Assembly (NCBI RefSeq): GCF_025947305.1
Contig: NZ_CP110009.1
Span: forward strand, 3,761,501-3,825,500
Length of the DNA stretch: 64,000 nucleotides
Source: Flavobacterium sp. N3904
GTDB taxonomy: Bacteria > Bacteroidota > Bacteroidia > Flavobacteriales > Flavobacteriaceae
Reading direction: 5' to 3'
How positions within the stretch are numbered: position 1 is the first letter of the stretch; each line of letters begins with the position of its first letter. Under the pieces are notes generated by a model, which made no database searches, was not told the DNA's origin, and was given only the letters and a program-made list of their open reading frames with translations. A program made the translations under genes and the position numbers. Shown piece after piece: positions 1-10,137 of the stretch.

Positions 1-157
1 TAAAAACACCGCCATGGCTATAATCCACGACCAAATAAAATATTCTTCATTACCGTCCTCTCCCCGCCCTTATAGTTTTACTCCACAAAGCACGATAGAA
101 ATTTGCTCATTAGCTGGCAGAAATGATAGTTAGCATCTGAAAATGTCCACTCCCGCC

Positions 158-285
158 CTAATATTTTTAAAGACAAAATAACGATAAGGATTTTAGCGTT
201 GGCCGCAGGGAGCGACCCCCTAGCGAAGCGGCTGGGGTCGGGATAGGAAAATCTGTTCGATTATTTTATCTTTAAAAATATTGAG
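158..285. repeat. Palindromic interspersed element
   Basis: The arms at 158-184 and 257-285 are near-perfect reverse complements of each other (core ATATTTTTAAAGA against TCTTTAAAAATAT). A second, inner hairpin pairs GACCCC (214-219) with GGGGTC (234-239). The element carries no coding sequence and sits in the 640 bp non-coding stretch that opens the window. It resembles the other large palindromes of this genome in design but not in sequence. No flanking target-site duplication was identified. The rest of 1-440 shows nothing I can name. Confidence 0.6.
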
Positions 286-440
286 GCTTGATTTTTTGTT
301 TCTTTTGTATCAAGACAAAAGAAAAAATATTCTTCAAATAAAATTAGTGAGGCTATTAGACAAAAAAGGCAAATCAATTCATTATTCAAAATTTATACCC
401 GAGCGAGAACGAACAGGTGAAGCAATTCAAAATTCAAAAT

Positions 441-545
441 AAAAAACTTTTTTCTGTTTTCTGCAATCTGCCTCCTGCAATCTTCCCTCTTGCTTCTTCC
501 CATTTGCTTCTTTCCTCTTGTCTCTTACTTCTTTCCTCTTCAGAG
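441..545. repeat. CT-rich low-complexity tract
   Basis: An imperfect array of short CT-rich words (CTTC, CTGC, TCTT) runs upstream of the MauE-like gene. A sister tract built from the same words lies at 10340-10510, upstream of susC. Open frames through these tracts encode only repetitive K/R/Q/E or S/L protein and are not considered genes. Confidence 0.6.
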
Positions 546-640
546 CGACTTCCCCTTTTGCATATCGATATTCCCAATTTGCAAACTGTTTTCATTTTAA
601 TAAACAGAACTTTACAACACAAAACCAAAGAAACAACACC

Positions 641-2173
641 ATGAAACTATCTGTCTCACAAACAAATAAAATTGCAGCATGCATCAGTTATCTCTACATA
701 CTCTTATTTACTTATGCAGCAGTAAGCAAACTACTTGATTTTGAAAATTTCAGCGTGCAACTGGGACAGTCCCCATTACTAAGTGCTTTTGCTGATGTTA
801 TATCGTGGTTAATTCCCATTATAGAACTCCTCATAGTAGTAATGCTACTTTTCCCTCGATTTCGTCTTACAGCACTTTTTGCTTCTTTTAGCCTAATGCT
901 AATGTTTACAGCTTACATTTTTATTATTCTAAATTTCAGCTCATTTATTCCTTGTTCCTGCGGGGGAATCCTCGAAAAAATGGGATGGAACGAACACTTA
1001 CTATTCAATATAATATGCATTATTTTAGCTATAATAGGTATTCTGATACTACGCAACGCAACCCCAAAGGAACATCAGATTATAAGCCCTAGTAGGCTCA
1101 TCATTATTTTCGCGATTTTAGCTGTAGTAGCTATAGGCATCGTATCGGGACTATTCTTAGCCTCCGAAAACATAACACACTACCACAATAAATTCACAAG
1201 ACGCTTTCCCCATTTTCCAGCTGTAAAAGCGAGGGAAGCCGACATTCAGTTAAATTCCTATTACATTGCCGGTGTTGACCATCATAAAATATACCTCGGC
1301 AACACCACCGCACAACTACTGGTAACGGTACTCGATTCTACTTTAAAACAAAAAACACGATACCAAATTGAATTGGATCACAAAAACCTCCCTTTCAAAT
1401 CAGTAAAGATAAAAGTCGCAGCTCCCTATTTCTACGTATACGATGGCTCCGTACCTTGTATATTCAAAGGTAACATCAAGGATTGGAAAGCAAAACTGGT
1501 TAAAAAAGGAGGCGAATACTTTTCACTAGCAGAGCCGATGGATTCCACTGTAATGGTGGTACGCACACAAAAGCGCGGTAGTGGTGAAAGCATTATGGCA
1601 GCATTGGATTTACATGACACCACCAAGACACGACTGAATCCGGCATTTTTGCAAAAACAAATCGACGGCATTTTTGACACAGATGGTCAAATGGCCTACA
1701 GTAAACAGTTGAACCGATTGGTTTATGTATATGCCTACCGCAACCAGTACACTGTGGCTGACGGTAATCTCAACATCGATTATAGAGGAAATACAATCGA
1801 TACGATGAGCCATGCGAACCTCAACATTATTACAATTAAAAGTCACAACCAAAAGAAACTGGGGCGGCATCCCCTTATTGTCAATAAAAACGGTGCAGTA
1901 TTCAATAACCTGCTGTTCGTCAATTCCGGGATACCGGGACGCTACGAAAATATCAAAATGTGGGAACAAGCAAGCATTATAGACTTATATGACCTTTCAG
2001 GGAATAGTTACCTATTAAGCTTTTATATCTATAATGAAGAGAATACTAAAATGAAAAACTTTATGGTACAGGATTCGACATTATATGCTCTGATTGGCAA
2101 TCGCATTGTCAGGTACAAGCTAGGCAAAACAATCACCAAAAATTATCAAAACAACATAAGAGGTATAAACTAG
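641..2173 (+). CDS. MauE/DoxX-like redox-associated membrane protein with extracytoplasmic C-terminal domain
   Basis: The 510-residue protein starts at the ATG at 641. An upstream in-frame start at 518 would add a low-complexity stretch from the CT-rich tract and is unlikely. The first ~180 residues contain four hydrophobic segments and the Bacteroidota MauE signature: a CxC pair in 'PCSCGG' followed by 'MGWNEHLLFN'. A fifth membrane segment follows, then a ~320-residue domain rich in beta-type sequence, with no motif I recognise, that probably lies in the periplasm. MauE-family proteins are thought to act in thiol-disulfide chemistry. The next gene encodes a small exported protein with four cysteines, so the pair may be enzyme and substrate; that is inference. 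Known relatives also occur beside SusC/SusD genes, as here. Confidence 0.75.
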   Translation: MKLSVSQTNKIAACISYLYILLFTYAAVSKLLDFENFSVQLGQSPLLSAFADVISWLIPIIELLIVVMLLFPRFRLTALFASFSLMLMFTAYIFIILNFSSFIPCSCGGILEKMGWNEHLLFNIICIILAIIGILILRNATPKEHQIISPSRLIIIFAILAVVAIGIVSGLFLASENITHYHNKFTRRFPHFPAVKAREADIQLNSYYIAGVDHHKIYLGNTTAQLLVTVLDSTLKQKTRYQIELDHKNLPFKSVKIKVAAPYFYVYDGSVPCIFKGNIKDWKAKLVKKGGEYFSLAEPMDSTVMVVRTQKRGSGESIMAALDLHDTTKTRLNPAFLQKQIDGIFDTDGQMAYSKQLNRLVYVYAYRNQYTVADGNLNIDYRGNTIDTMSHANLNIITIKSHNQKKLGRHPLIVNKNGAVFNNLLFVNSGIPGRYENIKMWEQASIIDLYDLSGNSYLLSFYIYNEENTKMKNFMVQDSTLYALIGNRIVRYKLGKTITKNYQNNIRGIN

Positions 2174-2394
2174 CATACAAGACTGAATCGAATTGATAAC
2201 GTAAATTAATTTGTGAAAATTTGTGCAATTTGTGGCTAATCATTTTTTTTTTAAGCTAAGACAAAATACGCTAAAGTACATAGTCAAACCCATTTAAGTC
2301 AAATAAAAATATAAAAATCTATTGGCCAAGTAGCAGGACTAAGATCGAAAACCTGTAAAAAAGAGTAGATCATCAATTCTAATTTTTTTTTATT

Positions 2395-2667
2395 ATGAAA
2401 AGTACATTTTTAAATTTAGTAATGCCAATAGCCGCAGCTGCGGTTGGGTTGGCAGGGGCATTGACAACCAATGCCGTGGAAAACAGTAATAATAAGTTGG
2501 CTCCCGTATTGGGGTACAAACATGTAAGTGCGGCCATACCTTGTCAGCAAGTACAAATGTGTTCCAACAGCGGAACTTTTGTCTGTACATCAGACATCGA
2601 TGGTGCTAATCTCTATGCAAAACCGGGTGCAACCTGTCCGAATCAGCTCTTTAGAGATACACAATAA
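2395..2667 (+). CDS. Small exported cysteine-containing protein, DUF6520 family
   Basis: The 90-residue protein has a charged start and a hydrophobic segment to about residue 24 (ending near 'GALTTNAVE'), which looks like a signal peptide. The exported part has four cysteines ('IPCQQVQMC', 'FVCT', 'ATCPN'). This layout is typical of DUF6520, a family known only from Bacteroidota. No function is established. It is 221 bp downstream of the MauE-like gene on the same strand and is followed by a strong terminator. The even number of cysteines beside a MauE protein suggests disulfide formation in the cell envelope, but the sequence does not prove it. Confidence 0.8.
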   Translation: MKSTFLNLVMPIAAAAVGLAGALTTNAVENSNNKLAPVLGYKHVSAAIPCQQVQMCSNSGTFVCTSDIDGANLYAKPGATCPNQLFRDTQ

Positions 2668-2685
2668 CTAAAAGCTTTTTCAATT

Positions 2686-2725
2686 ACAATGCCGTCTGAA
2701 TCAAATTCAGGCGGCATTGTTTTTT
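2686..2725 (+). terminator. Rho-independent terminator after the DUF6520 gene
   Basis: A hairpin with 15-base arms (2686-2700 and 2706-2720, one bulge) is followed by a run of T. It lies 18 bp after the stop codon and should end the MauE-DUF6520 transcript. Confidence 0.9.
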
Positions 2726-2735
2726 ATATGCACTA

Positions 2736-2964
2736 ACCCGTTGGCTGCAATTAGTTTTTGATGACAATTTTTCGTCAGTTCGAGTGATCCCGCTTTTGGG
2801 CGGGATCGTATCGAGAACAAGAAAAATTAGCATTAAAAACGGTTCTCGATACACGTCACTTCGAGTGCGAATCGTATAGAGAAGTTTGTTCTGTTTTACT
2901 TGTCAAAAAACACTCTTCCAATAGCAATCGGAATTGCCGTTTTTAATAATTACGCACAACGGGT
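2736..2964. mobile_element. MITE-like palindromic element (same family as 62215-62394)
   Basis: The ends match as inverted repeats: ACCCGTTGGCTGCAATTA at 2736 against the complement of AATTACGCACAACGGGT, which ends at 2964. Inside are the same words as in the element at 62.2 kb: CGTCAGTTCGAGTG and a hairpin of GTATCGAGAAC with GTTCTCGATAC. It contains no gene. No clear target-site duplication is visible at this copy, so it may be old. It separates the DUF6520 terminator from the convergent peptidase gene. Confidence 0.7.
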
Positions 2965-2986
2965 TCATAATCATTTAAAGTACGAA

Positions 2987-5614
2987 TCATCTATGAGAAT
3001 CTGCACCCATCCACGCCTTCAAAGGCTCATTTTTCAAATAATACCCAAACCACTCTTCAGTGCGTTGCGTCAGGTCTTTTTGATTCGATCCATCCATCAA
3101 TGCGTGACCATCCCCGGGATAAATCAATAACGTGTGTGTTTTCTCAAGCCTTCGTAAAGCAAGATAAAATTCAATGCTCTGGTAATAATTAACATGTCGA
3201 TCTTCCGCACCAGTCCATGCTAATAAAGGTGTGCTTACCTTTGCGGCCTGCAGCACAGGTGAATTTCTAAGATAGCTGTCTGTACCTTCAAACAGCGATT
3301 TTCCAATCCGCAATTGGTCATATTCCGACCGCCAAAAATCAGGCTTGAGATAATTCCCGCCTATATACAGATAGGTACTGACCAAATCAGTCCATGCCGC
3401 TCCAGCTATAGCCGTGGCAAATCGATCGGTTTGGGTAATAATGAAATCCGTTTCATATCCCCCAAACGAATGCCCAATCAAACCAATCTTAGACGGATCA
3501 ACTAAACCGGTTGCTAGCACCGCATCGGCTGCGGACAATACACAAGCAGTCGCCGATGCCCCCACTTCTCCCAAGTCATAAACAATATCAGGTCGCAGCA
3601 CAAAATACCCCTGTGTGCTAAAATTGCTGATATTAAATCCTCCCTCTTCAAACACAGTCGGATTAACATAATCGTGCAGATACTGAAACTGACGCTGGTA
3701 AATTTGAACCACCATCGGATAGCGCTTTCCAATCTGATAATCCGCAGGATAAACAAGCACTCCAGATAGTGCTTTTCCCTTTACGATATAATCGATTCGC
3801 TCCGATTTCCCCCAGTAATAATCCTGCTGTTGTGGATTGCTTTGAACTAGTTCCCTCCCAGGAGTTTTAAAATCTGGGCGAAATACAATCCGAGGTGCGC
3901 AAGCATAACTTTGCTCCACATACAAAAACGCATCACTGTTAGCCGCTTTGAGGAATTGATTTGTTTTCTTGGCTTCCCAAACCAAAGGCTTTACACCTTC
4001 CCTCCTATTCCATGAATAATAACCACTCGATCCCGTACTTTTTTCGTGTGCTTCCAGAATCAGCGTGTCATCGGGATTAAACTGTCCAGTACTCCATTCA
4101 AACGCATCAGTTTTAGTTCCCTGCTGGGCGGTTAACGACTTAATTCTAAAGCTAATTCCCTTTTCCCTCCCACGAGTCAACCGAACGCTGGAAGAGCCGT
4201 CAGCCGAGAGTTCCCAAATATCAAACTCGTCATACAGCAGCATCGAGTGGTCATTAGCCATCCAACCCGGATTCCCATAGGCCATTGGACCACTCGGTCG
4301 ATCATAATCTTGGTTAAAAAAAGATGTTGCCAAATTTTCAGTAATGTTGGTATGGGTATCTTTCTTGATGTCATACACCCACCAGTTCCCCGACTTAGGA
4401 TACGAAATGTATTTCCCATTTGGAGACATTAGCAGCGTCATAATATCCCCTGAATGCTTTTCAAGGATCCGTTTTCTTTTGCCAGTCAACAATTCGGTAA
4501 TAAATATATCCCGTACCCCATCATAATTAGACTGGGGCTCATAGGCAATCGGATCATAGCTTATGGCATAAGTAAAGTCCCCGTTCAAAGCACCCACTGG
4601 CAGTTGCTTATCCGTAATCTGAAAAAAACGGTTGCTTTCCGGCCACCATACCGCTAATTTATTCCGATCTGCTGGCGCACCAAAAAGCTGTTTATTGGGA
4701 TAAAGCAACTTATCCGCCGCATTCCATACCTGAACCCCTGTTCCCGATGGGACTGAGTTAGCACTATTTTCCTCTAATTCAAAAAAGACGCGGGCACCAT
4801 CTGGAGATAACAGTATAGTACCATTTCTCATCGAAATTTGCAGACCCCGCGGAAAATCATCCCGTCTTTCTGGATCAAAAACAATTAACTTTTTATCATC
4901 GGTACTATAGCAAAAGACTTTCGCATTACTAATATCCTGTTGCATAAAAGCAATCCGATTCCCCCTCCAGCTAAGATTCTGGAATCCATTACTGCTATCG
5001 GTGGCAATCGTTTGTTTCTCAATAGTATTTCCTAGCTGCAAAATTCCAACGGAATAATTGTCAACCGAATCCACACAAAAAACCAAAGCGTTCCCTGTAT
5101 CATCCAGTTTCCAACTGCTCACATCCCCAATACGCCCTGCTATTTTCCCTTTCCTGTCTTTTATGACCAACTCGATTTTATCCTCAGCTTGCTTTAAAAA
5201 CAGCAACAGGTATTTCCCATTTTTAGTAAAAACAAAACTGCTTACGTTTGAGGTATACTGTAGGTCTCCAGTCTCTAAATTTTGCATCACTAGTGTATCG
5301 TGCCTTTTACAACCAAACCACTTTTCTCCGCCAAAACGTCCTTCATACCCTCGTGGATAGGCATAGCTAATATTCCCTTTCGTACTTTTCACAAACAGCG
5401 TATCCTTCTTCGATTCATACTGCAACTGGTAACTCACCCAATGTCCTTTATCCGAAATGGTTTTGGCTCGTAACGTACTCCACAAATGGTAATCGGCATC
5501 GGTAAGTTGTCTTTTTTGTTTTTCCTGCCCCATGATGGGACAGGAAAGGAACAAAAAATAAATACCGCTAAACCACAGGACAAACTGATGATTGGTAGTT
5601 AATCTTTTTCTCAT
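2987..5614 (-). CDS. S9 family (prolyl oligopeptidase-like) exported serine peptidase
   Basis: About 875 residues from the ATG at 5614, which follows the susD stop by 10 bp; two upstream in-frame ATGs lie inside susD. The N-terminus has a hydrophobic export signal, perhaps a lipobox at 'FLSC'. The middle resembles a beta-propeller built from WD40-like 'SPDG/SPNG' strands. The C-terminal alpha/beta-hydrolase domain shows the nucleophile elbow GHSFGG, an acid in 'WTGAEDRHV' and a histidine in 'PGDGHAL', so the catalytic triad is complete. S9 enzymes cleave oligopeptides. Being third in an operon with SusC and SusD suggests it processes imported peptides or peptides about to be imported. Confidence 0.9.
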   Translation of the reverse strand: MRKRLTTNHQFVLWFSGIYFLFLSCPIMGQEKQKRQLTDADYHLWSTLRAKTISDKGHWVSYQLQYESKKDTLFVKSTKGNISYAYPRGYEGRFGGEKWFGCKRHDTLVMQNLETGDLQYTSNVSSFVFTKNGKYLLLFLKQAEDKIELVIKDRKGKIAGRIGDVSSWKLDDTGNALVFCVDSVDNYSVGILQLGNTIEKQTIATDSSNGFQNLSWRGNRIAFMQQDISNAKVFCYSTDDKKLIVFDPERRDDFPRGLQISMRNGTILLSPDGARVFFELEENSANSVPSGTGVQVWNAADKLLYPNKQLFGAPADRNKLAVWWPESNRFFQITDKQLPVGALNGDFTYAISYDPIAYEPQSNYDGVRDIFITELLTGKRKRILEKHSGDIMTLLMSPNGKYISYPKSGNWWVYDIKKDTHTNITENLATSFFNQDYDRPSGPMAYGNPGWMANDHSMLLYDEFDIWELSADGSSSVRLTRGREKGISFRIKSLTAQQGTKTDAFEWSTGQFNPDDTLILEAHEKSTGSSGYYSWNRREGVKPLVWEAKKTNQFLKAANSDAFLYVEQSYACAPRIVFRPDFKTPGRELVQSNPQQQDYYWGKSERIDYIVKGKALSGVLVYPADYQIGKRYPMVVQIYQRQFQYLHDYVNPTVFEEGGFNISNFSTQGYFVLRPDIVYDLGEVGASATACVLSAADAVLATGLVDPSKIGLIGHSFGGYETDFIITQTDRFATAIAGAAWTDLVSTYLYIGGNYLKPDFWRSEYDQLRIGKSLFEGTDSYLRNSPVLQAAKVSTPLLAWTGAEDRHVNYYQSIEFYLALRRLEKTHTLLIYPGDGHALMDGSNQKDLTQRTEEWFGYYLKNEPLKAWMGADSHR

Positions 5615-5624
5615 GGTATTCCTT

Positions 5625-7040
5625 TTAATAACCATCATTCTGTGGCGCTAGATTAGGATTTAGCAACAGTTCCGATTCAGGTATCGGAAAATTACGGTCG
5701 GTAACATTCCATCCTGCTTTTTGCGGTGATAGAACTACTTCAAGCTTCCCTGTTCTTTTCAGGTCAAAAAAACGATGCCCAAACTCCGTAAACAATTCCA
5801 GCCGTCTTTCCGCTATTACAGCCTCAATAATAGCAGCCGCGGTTATGGCTTCCGTATCCGCCAATCCCGCTGTTTGTCTGATTTTGTTAAGATCTTCCTT
5901 CGCGCCAATCAGGTCACCTTGATGCGCCCGCGCTTCTGCTCGAATCAAATATTGTTCGGCAAGTCGAAAAACAATCGGATATTCCACAGCACTTCCCGTA
6001 TTAGCAATAGCTTTATACTTGCTGGCATGATACCAAACATCCGTGCCATCTGTTATGGCTGTCGTCCAATGTACTTTTCTTTGGTCGTCTGCCGTAAATG
6101 CTTCCATTAGCGTATTCGATAATGCCGACAGTGGCGGTGGCCCACTGACAAAGCTAAAGGTCGCCGCTTCCAGGGTATTGTCACCGGGTATTCTGGGCAT
6201 CAGCTGCCAGATGGTTGTAGTGCTTTCTTTTAGGAATATTTTATCAAGATCGGCCTCCCAAACATACAGCCCCGTTTGGTTCAGTACCGCCGAAGCCGCA
6301 TTCGAAGCTTCATCCCATGCCCCAGCATAAAGGTTCACTCTTGCCAGTAAGGCTTCGGCAGTCCATTTATTAGGGCGAACCCGCTCCGCACTGACATAAT
6401 CCTCTGGCAGTAGGGCAATCGCCTCTTCAAGATCAACTTTTAGCAACGCATAGACCTCATTTTCGGGCAGACGCTTCACAACGCTATTTTGCTCATAATC
6501 GGTCGTACGAACATAGGGTATAGCGCCAAAGGAATTCATCAAATAAAAATGAAGCAAGGCGCGCACAAAAAGGGCTTCCCCTTTGAGCTGGTCTCTGTCG
6601 GCTGTGGTTAGGGAAACAGAATTTTCCACTCCCTCCACAACCGCATTGGCTGCATATATCTGGTTGTAACTGCTGTTCCATAATTCAGCAACCTCACTCC
6701 CCGAAGGCAATAAGGCATTGTTATAAAAATTGACTTCACCTCCATACAATGCAAGTTCATCGGCATAAAGTCCCAACTGGCTCGAGAGTCCCGACAAAGA
6801 TCCCGTGAGCAATCCGTTATCACGAATTTTAGAATAAATTTCAACCATAGCCGCATTGGCCGTGGCTTTGTCTTCAAAAACGGCCGCAGCCGTAAGTTGC
6901 GAGGCAGGAAGACCCACTTCGGTAAATCCATCACAGCCAGTCATAAGACACGGACTGACAACCACAAACAGTGCAATTTTAAAAGTCAAGGTTTTGCATA
7001 ACCTCTTGCAGCCAGATAATCTAGTAGTATTTTTCATCAC
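5625..7040 (-). CDS. SusD/RagB-family outer-membrane nutrient-binding lipoprotein
   Basis: The 471-residue protein has a hydrophobic leader ending in the lipobox 'LMTGC', so the mature protein should be lipid-anchored at the cell surface. TPR-like helices follow, with typical SusD words such as 'LKGEALFVRALLHFYL', and a C-terminal segment 'LAEQYLIRAEARAHQGD' that is diagnostic of the family. At 471 residues it is slightly short but complete. SusD proteins form the lid of a SusC channel. It lies 15 bp downstream of susC and 10 bp upstream of the S9 peptidase. With a peptidase and no glycoside hydrolase nearby, the substrate is more likely peptide than glycan (compare RagAB); this is inference. 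Confidence 0.93.
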   Translation of the reverse strand: MMKNTTRLSGCKRLCKTLTFKIALFVVVSPCLMTGCDGFTEVGLPASQLTAAAVFEDKATANAAMVEIYSKIRDNGLLTGSLSGLSSQLGLYADELALYGGEVNFYNNALLPSGSEVAELWNSSYNQIYAANAVVEGVENSVSLTTADRDQLKGEALFVRALLHFYLMNSFGAIPYVRTTDYEQNSVVKRLPENEVYALLKVDLEEAIALLPEDYVSAERVRPNKWTAEALLARVNLYAGAWDEASNAASAVLNQTGLYVWEADLDKIFLKESTTTIWQLMPRIPGDNTLEAATFSFVSGPPPLSALSNTLMEAFTADDQRKVHWTTAITDGTDVWYHASKYKAIANTGSAVEYPIVFRLAEQYLIRAEARAHQGDLIGAKEDLNKIRQTAGLADTEAITAAAIIEAVIAERRLELFTEFGHRFFDLKRTGKLEVVLSPQKAGWNVTDRNFPIPESELLLNPNLAPQNDGY

Positions 7041-7055
7041 GATATTTTTTTTTGG

Positions 7056-10000
7056 TTAAAAAGTAACTTGCAAACTGCTGGTATACATACGAAGCGGCGG
7101 CAAGTACCCCGCAGTCCGGAACTCAGGGTCAGCACCTTTATACTTCGTAAAAGTCATCAGATTCTGTCCCTGCAGACTAAACCGGAATCGCATCTTTCCA
7201 CTCCACTTTTCTGGCACGTCATACGATAGCGAGATGTTTTTCAATCGGATATAAGACGCATCGCTAATCCCCGCATCACTCTGGGCATATCGGGTGTTGG
7301 CTCTTTGTATCGCCGGTGTAATGCCGCTACTATACACCTGATAAGGCCCGACATCACCTGCCTCCTGCCAATGTTCTGTCACGGCCGAGGGCTGGTTGGT
7401 CATAGTGCCAGGCATACCAAACATAAAGGTGGGATTAAAATTCTGCTGCTTCACAAACTGGAAAAGGAAATCCAGGGTAACCGGGCCATAATGCAGCTCG
7501 TTTTCCAGTCCGCCAAAAAATTGGGGATTGAGATCCTTTAGGGTTCTTCGGTCGTCAGCTGCTGTAATGACTTTGTCACCGTTCACATCTTCAAATTGAT
7601 AAACACCCGTATTAGCATCCACCCCGAGCTGATGGTATACCTTGGTGATATTCAAGGGCTGTCCAATTACATATTGGTTGCGATACGGAGAGCCTTCCAA
7701 ATTAGGAAACGACAAGAGTACATTTTTAGACTGGGTAAAATTCAGGTTGCTGATCCATTTAAAAGTAGCATTGCTGATATTGACAGTGCGAACAGTAATC
7801 TCCACTCCTGTATTTTGTACAGTGGCATCAAGGTTAGACTGTATCGAGGTAAACCCTGTCGTAGCCGGCAGCGGAGTTCCCACAAGCTGATTGGAAGAAC
7901 GGTTGCGGTACCACCCGACAGTGGTAAAAATACGGTCATTCAGGAAGCCCGTCTCCAGCGCAAATTCCAATTTAGCATTGGTCTCCCATGCAAAATCCGG
8001 ATTAAAAAGCCGTGAGGGACTCAATCCGCTTACACCTTGGTAAACTTCTCCCGAACTGCTGTAGGTATCAAGATACTGATAGTCCCCGATCTGGTCATTT
8101 CCAGTGGTACCGTAACTAGCTCGTAATTTTCCAAAACTCAAAAATCCAATAGTATTTTTTACAAAGGATTCATTCCCAAAAAGCCAGGCAGCACCCACAG
8201 CACCAAAAGTGGCGTATTGTTTGCCCGGACCAAAACGGCTCGAACCGTCTCTTCGTCCAGTAACATTGACGATATAGCGTTCCAGCCAGTTAAAATTGAG
8301 ACGTCCAAAAAAGGCCTGATATTTATAGACAGTTGGATTACTGCTCAACACCGTATAACTAGCGGCAGAACCTGGATTATCCATCTGGCTGTTACTGGCA
8401 AATCCCGAACCCATCGTTACTAACTGGTCACTACTCTGCTCTAGGAAAGTACCACCCGCCAATGCTTCTATTTTACAGTCGCCAACCTTTCGGTTCCAGG
8501 ACAGCTGCGGCTCAACAATCCACGATTGACGGTTAGTATTGTTTTCAAAAACAAGCGAAGCTTCACTGCCATATCCGTACGCAGGATTGTAAATGGTCGA
8601 GGGCTGGCTGTTGATTTCGGTATGCCTCAGGTCAGTGTATCCAAAATTCGATTTGACCGCCAGTCCCTCAGTCAATGCATAGGACAGCACCGCGTTGGCA
8701 ATGAGGTCATGGGTAATGCTGTTAAATTTTCCGGCTAAATTCCCTAGCGGATTATTAAAAGTGTTATACTCCCAGTTCACATTTTCGGCAGCATCATACA
8801 ATGCAGGCGCATTGGGAGAAAGCAGCAGTGCCTCTTTGGTAAAATCGATGGGCGGCAGAAAATTATCCTGCACAGTATAACCGCCTGTAAAATTAATTTG
8901 GAACTTCTTGTTTTCCGCAGCATGGTTTAGGTTCACATGCATATTGCCTCTTACATATTGATAATCCCCCGGATAAACAGTGGTCTCCTTATTGTAATTG
9001 CCCGACAGCAGGAATTGGGTCTGTGCCGATCCTCCAGATACCGAGGCCTGTACAGCAGTATAACGCGAAGTGCCGCCTATCAGTTCTTTTTGCCAGTCCG
9101 TATCACGGTTGGGATCCCAGCTACCGTTTACGTCATAAGCATCTGCAGGATAGTCCGTAATGCCGTCATTGGCATAAGCTTCCCTACGCATTTGCAGATA
9201 TTCAGAAGTGTGCATCAAATCCACAAAACGGCTTACCTGCCCAAAACCGCTCGATACGTTGGCAATAAAACGAGTAGTCCCCTCCTTCCCTTTTTTAGTA
9301 GTAAGCAGCACTACCCCGTTGGCACCCCGAGAACCATAGATCGCTGTCGCATCCGCATCCTTGAGCACCTCAATACTTTCAATGTCACCGGGATTAATGC
9401 TGTTGAGCGGACTCGTTTGTCGTGGTGTGGTACTCGAAGTATAAAAACTTCCTATAGCGTCCGAGGCATAAGGAACACCATCAATAATGTACAGCGGCTG
9501 GTTCGCATCGGCACGCAGGCTGTTCAGTCCTCGAATCTGGATTTCAAATCCGCTTCCCGGCACCCCCGAGTTTTGGATAACATTGACCCCCGCCATACGT
9601 CCCTGCATAGTGGCAAGCACATTGATCACGGGTTGTTTCTCAATATCCTTGGCGCTAATTTTAGAAATACTCCCAGTGCGCTCGCTGTTCTTTACGGAGT
9701 AGTACCCCGCGTTGATCTTGACCTCCTGCAGTTTGGTGGTGTTTTCCTGCAGGCTGATGTTGATGGTACTGCGCCCCTGCACATAAACTGTCTGCGTTCT
9801 AAACCCTAAATAGGTAAAAACTAAAATAGCATCAGGCATTGCAGCAAGCGAGTAATGACCACTATAATCGGACACAGCGGCAGTACCCGATTTTCCTTGT
9901 ATCGAAATGCTTACGCCCGCTAAAGGATTGTTGCCGTCGGTGACAATCCCTTGTATTTGATGTTGTTGTGTTGTGGCAGTAGGTTGCCGAAGAGAATTTT

Positions 10001-10091
10001 TGGCTTGTAAAGGTGTAAAAGACAACATCATTCCCATAAAAAACAGGAAACAAAAAGCCCTTCCACCCTTAGAAAATGAAAAATTATTCAT
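7056..10091 (-). CDS. SusC/RagA-family TonB-dependent outer-membrane transporter
   Basis: The 1011-residue protein starts with a signal peptide and continues with a carboxypeptidase-D-like beta-sandwich ('GIVTDGNNPLAGVSISIQG'). The plug domain follows, with the family signatures 'IRGLNSL', 'PLYIIDGVPY' and 'VLKDADATAIYGSRGANG'. The remaining ~750 residues are barrel sequence ending in an aromatic C-terminus 'SLQVTF', as expected for outer-membrane insertion. It imports its substrate with TonB energy together with the SusD lipoprotein encoded 15 bp downstream. It is the first gene of the susC-susD-peptidase operon. Nothing is truncated. Confidence 0.95.
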   Translation of the reverse strand: MNNFSFSKGGRAFCFLFFMGMMLSFTPLQAKNSLRQPTATTQQHQIQGIVTDGNNPLAGVSISIQGKSGTAAVSDYSGHYSLAAMPDAILVFTYLGFRTQTVYVQGRSTINISLQENTTKLQEVKINAGYYSVKNSERTGSISKISAKDIEKQPVINVLATMQGRMAGVNVIQNSGVPGSGFEIQIRGLNSLRADANQPLYIIDGVPYASDAIGSFYTSSTTPRQTSPLNSINPGDIESIEVLKDADATAIYGSRGANGVVLLTTKKGKEGTTRFIANVSSGFGQVSRFVDLMHTSEYLQMRREAYANDGITDYPADAYDVNGSWDPNRDTDWQKELIGGTSRYTAVQASVSGGSAQTQFLLSGNYNKETTVYPGDYQYVRGNMHVNLNHAAENKKFQINFTGGYTVQDNFLPPIDFTKEALLLSPNAPALYDAAENVNWEYNTFNNPLGNLAGKFNSITHDLIANAVLSYALTEGLAVKSNFGYTDLRHTEINSQPSTIYNPAYGYGSEASLVFENNTNRQSWIVEPQLSWNRKVGDCKIEALAGGTFLEQSSDQLVTMGSGFASNSQMDNPGSAASYTVLSSNPTVYKYQAFFGRLNFNWLERYIVNVTGRRDGSSRFGPGKQYATFGAVGAAWLFGNESFVKNTIGFLSFGKLRASYGTTGNDQIGDYQYLDTYSSSGEVYQGVSGLSPSRLFNPDFAWETNAKLEFALETGFLNDRIFTTVGWYRNRSSNQLVGTPLPATTGFTSIQSNLDATVQNTGVEITVRTVNISNATFKWISNLNFTQSKNVLLSFPNLEGSPYRNQYVIGQPLNITKVYHQLGVDANTGVYQFEDVNGDKVITAADDRRTLKDLNPQFFGGLENELHYGPVTLDFLFQFVKQQNFNPTFMFGMPGTMTNQPSAVTEHWQEAGDVGPYQVYSSGITPAIQRANTRYAQSDAGISDASYIRLKNISLSYDVPEKWSGKMRFRFSLQGQNLMTFTKYKGADPEFRTAGYLPPLRMYTSSLQVTF

Positions 10092-10137
10092 AATATTGGG
10101 TTGGTTAAATAGATTTATATAAGTTTTGTTTAGCTAC

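Noticed and set aside
8937-9809. 290-codon plus-strand frame antisense to susC
   Set aside because: It has no start context and no recognisable domain, while susC on the other strand is certain.
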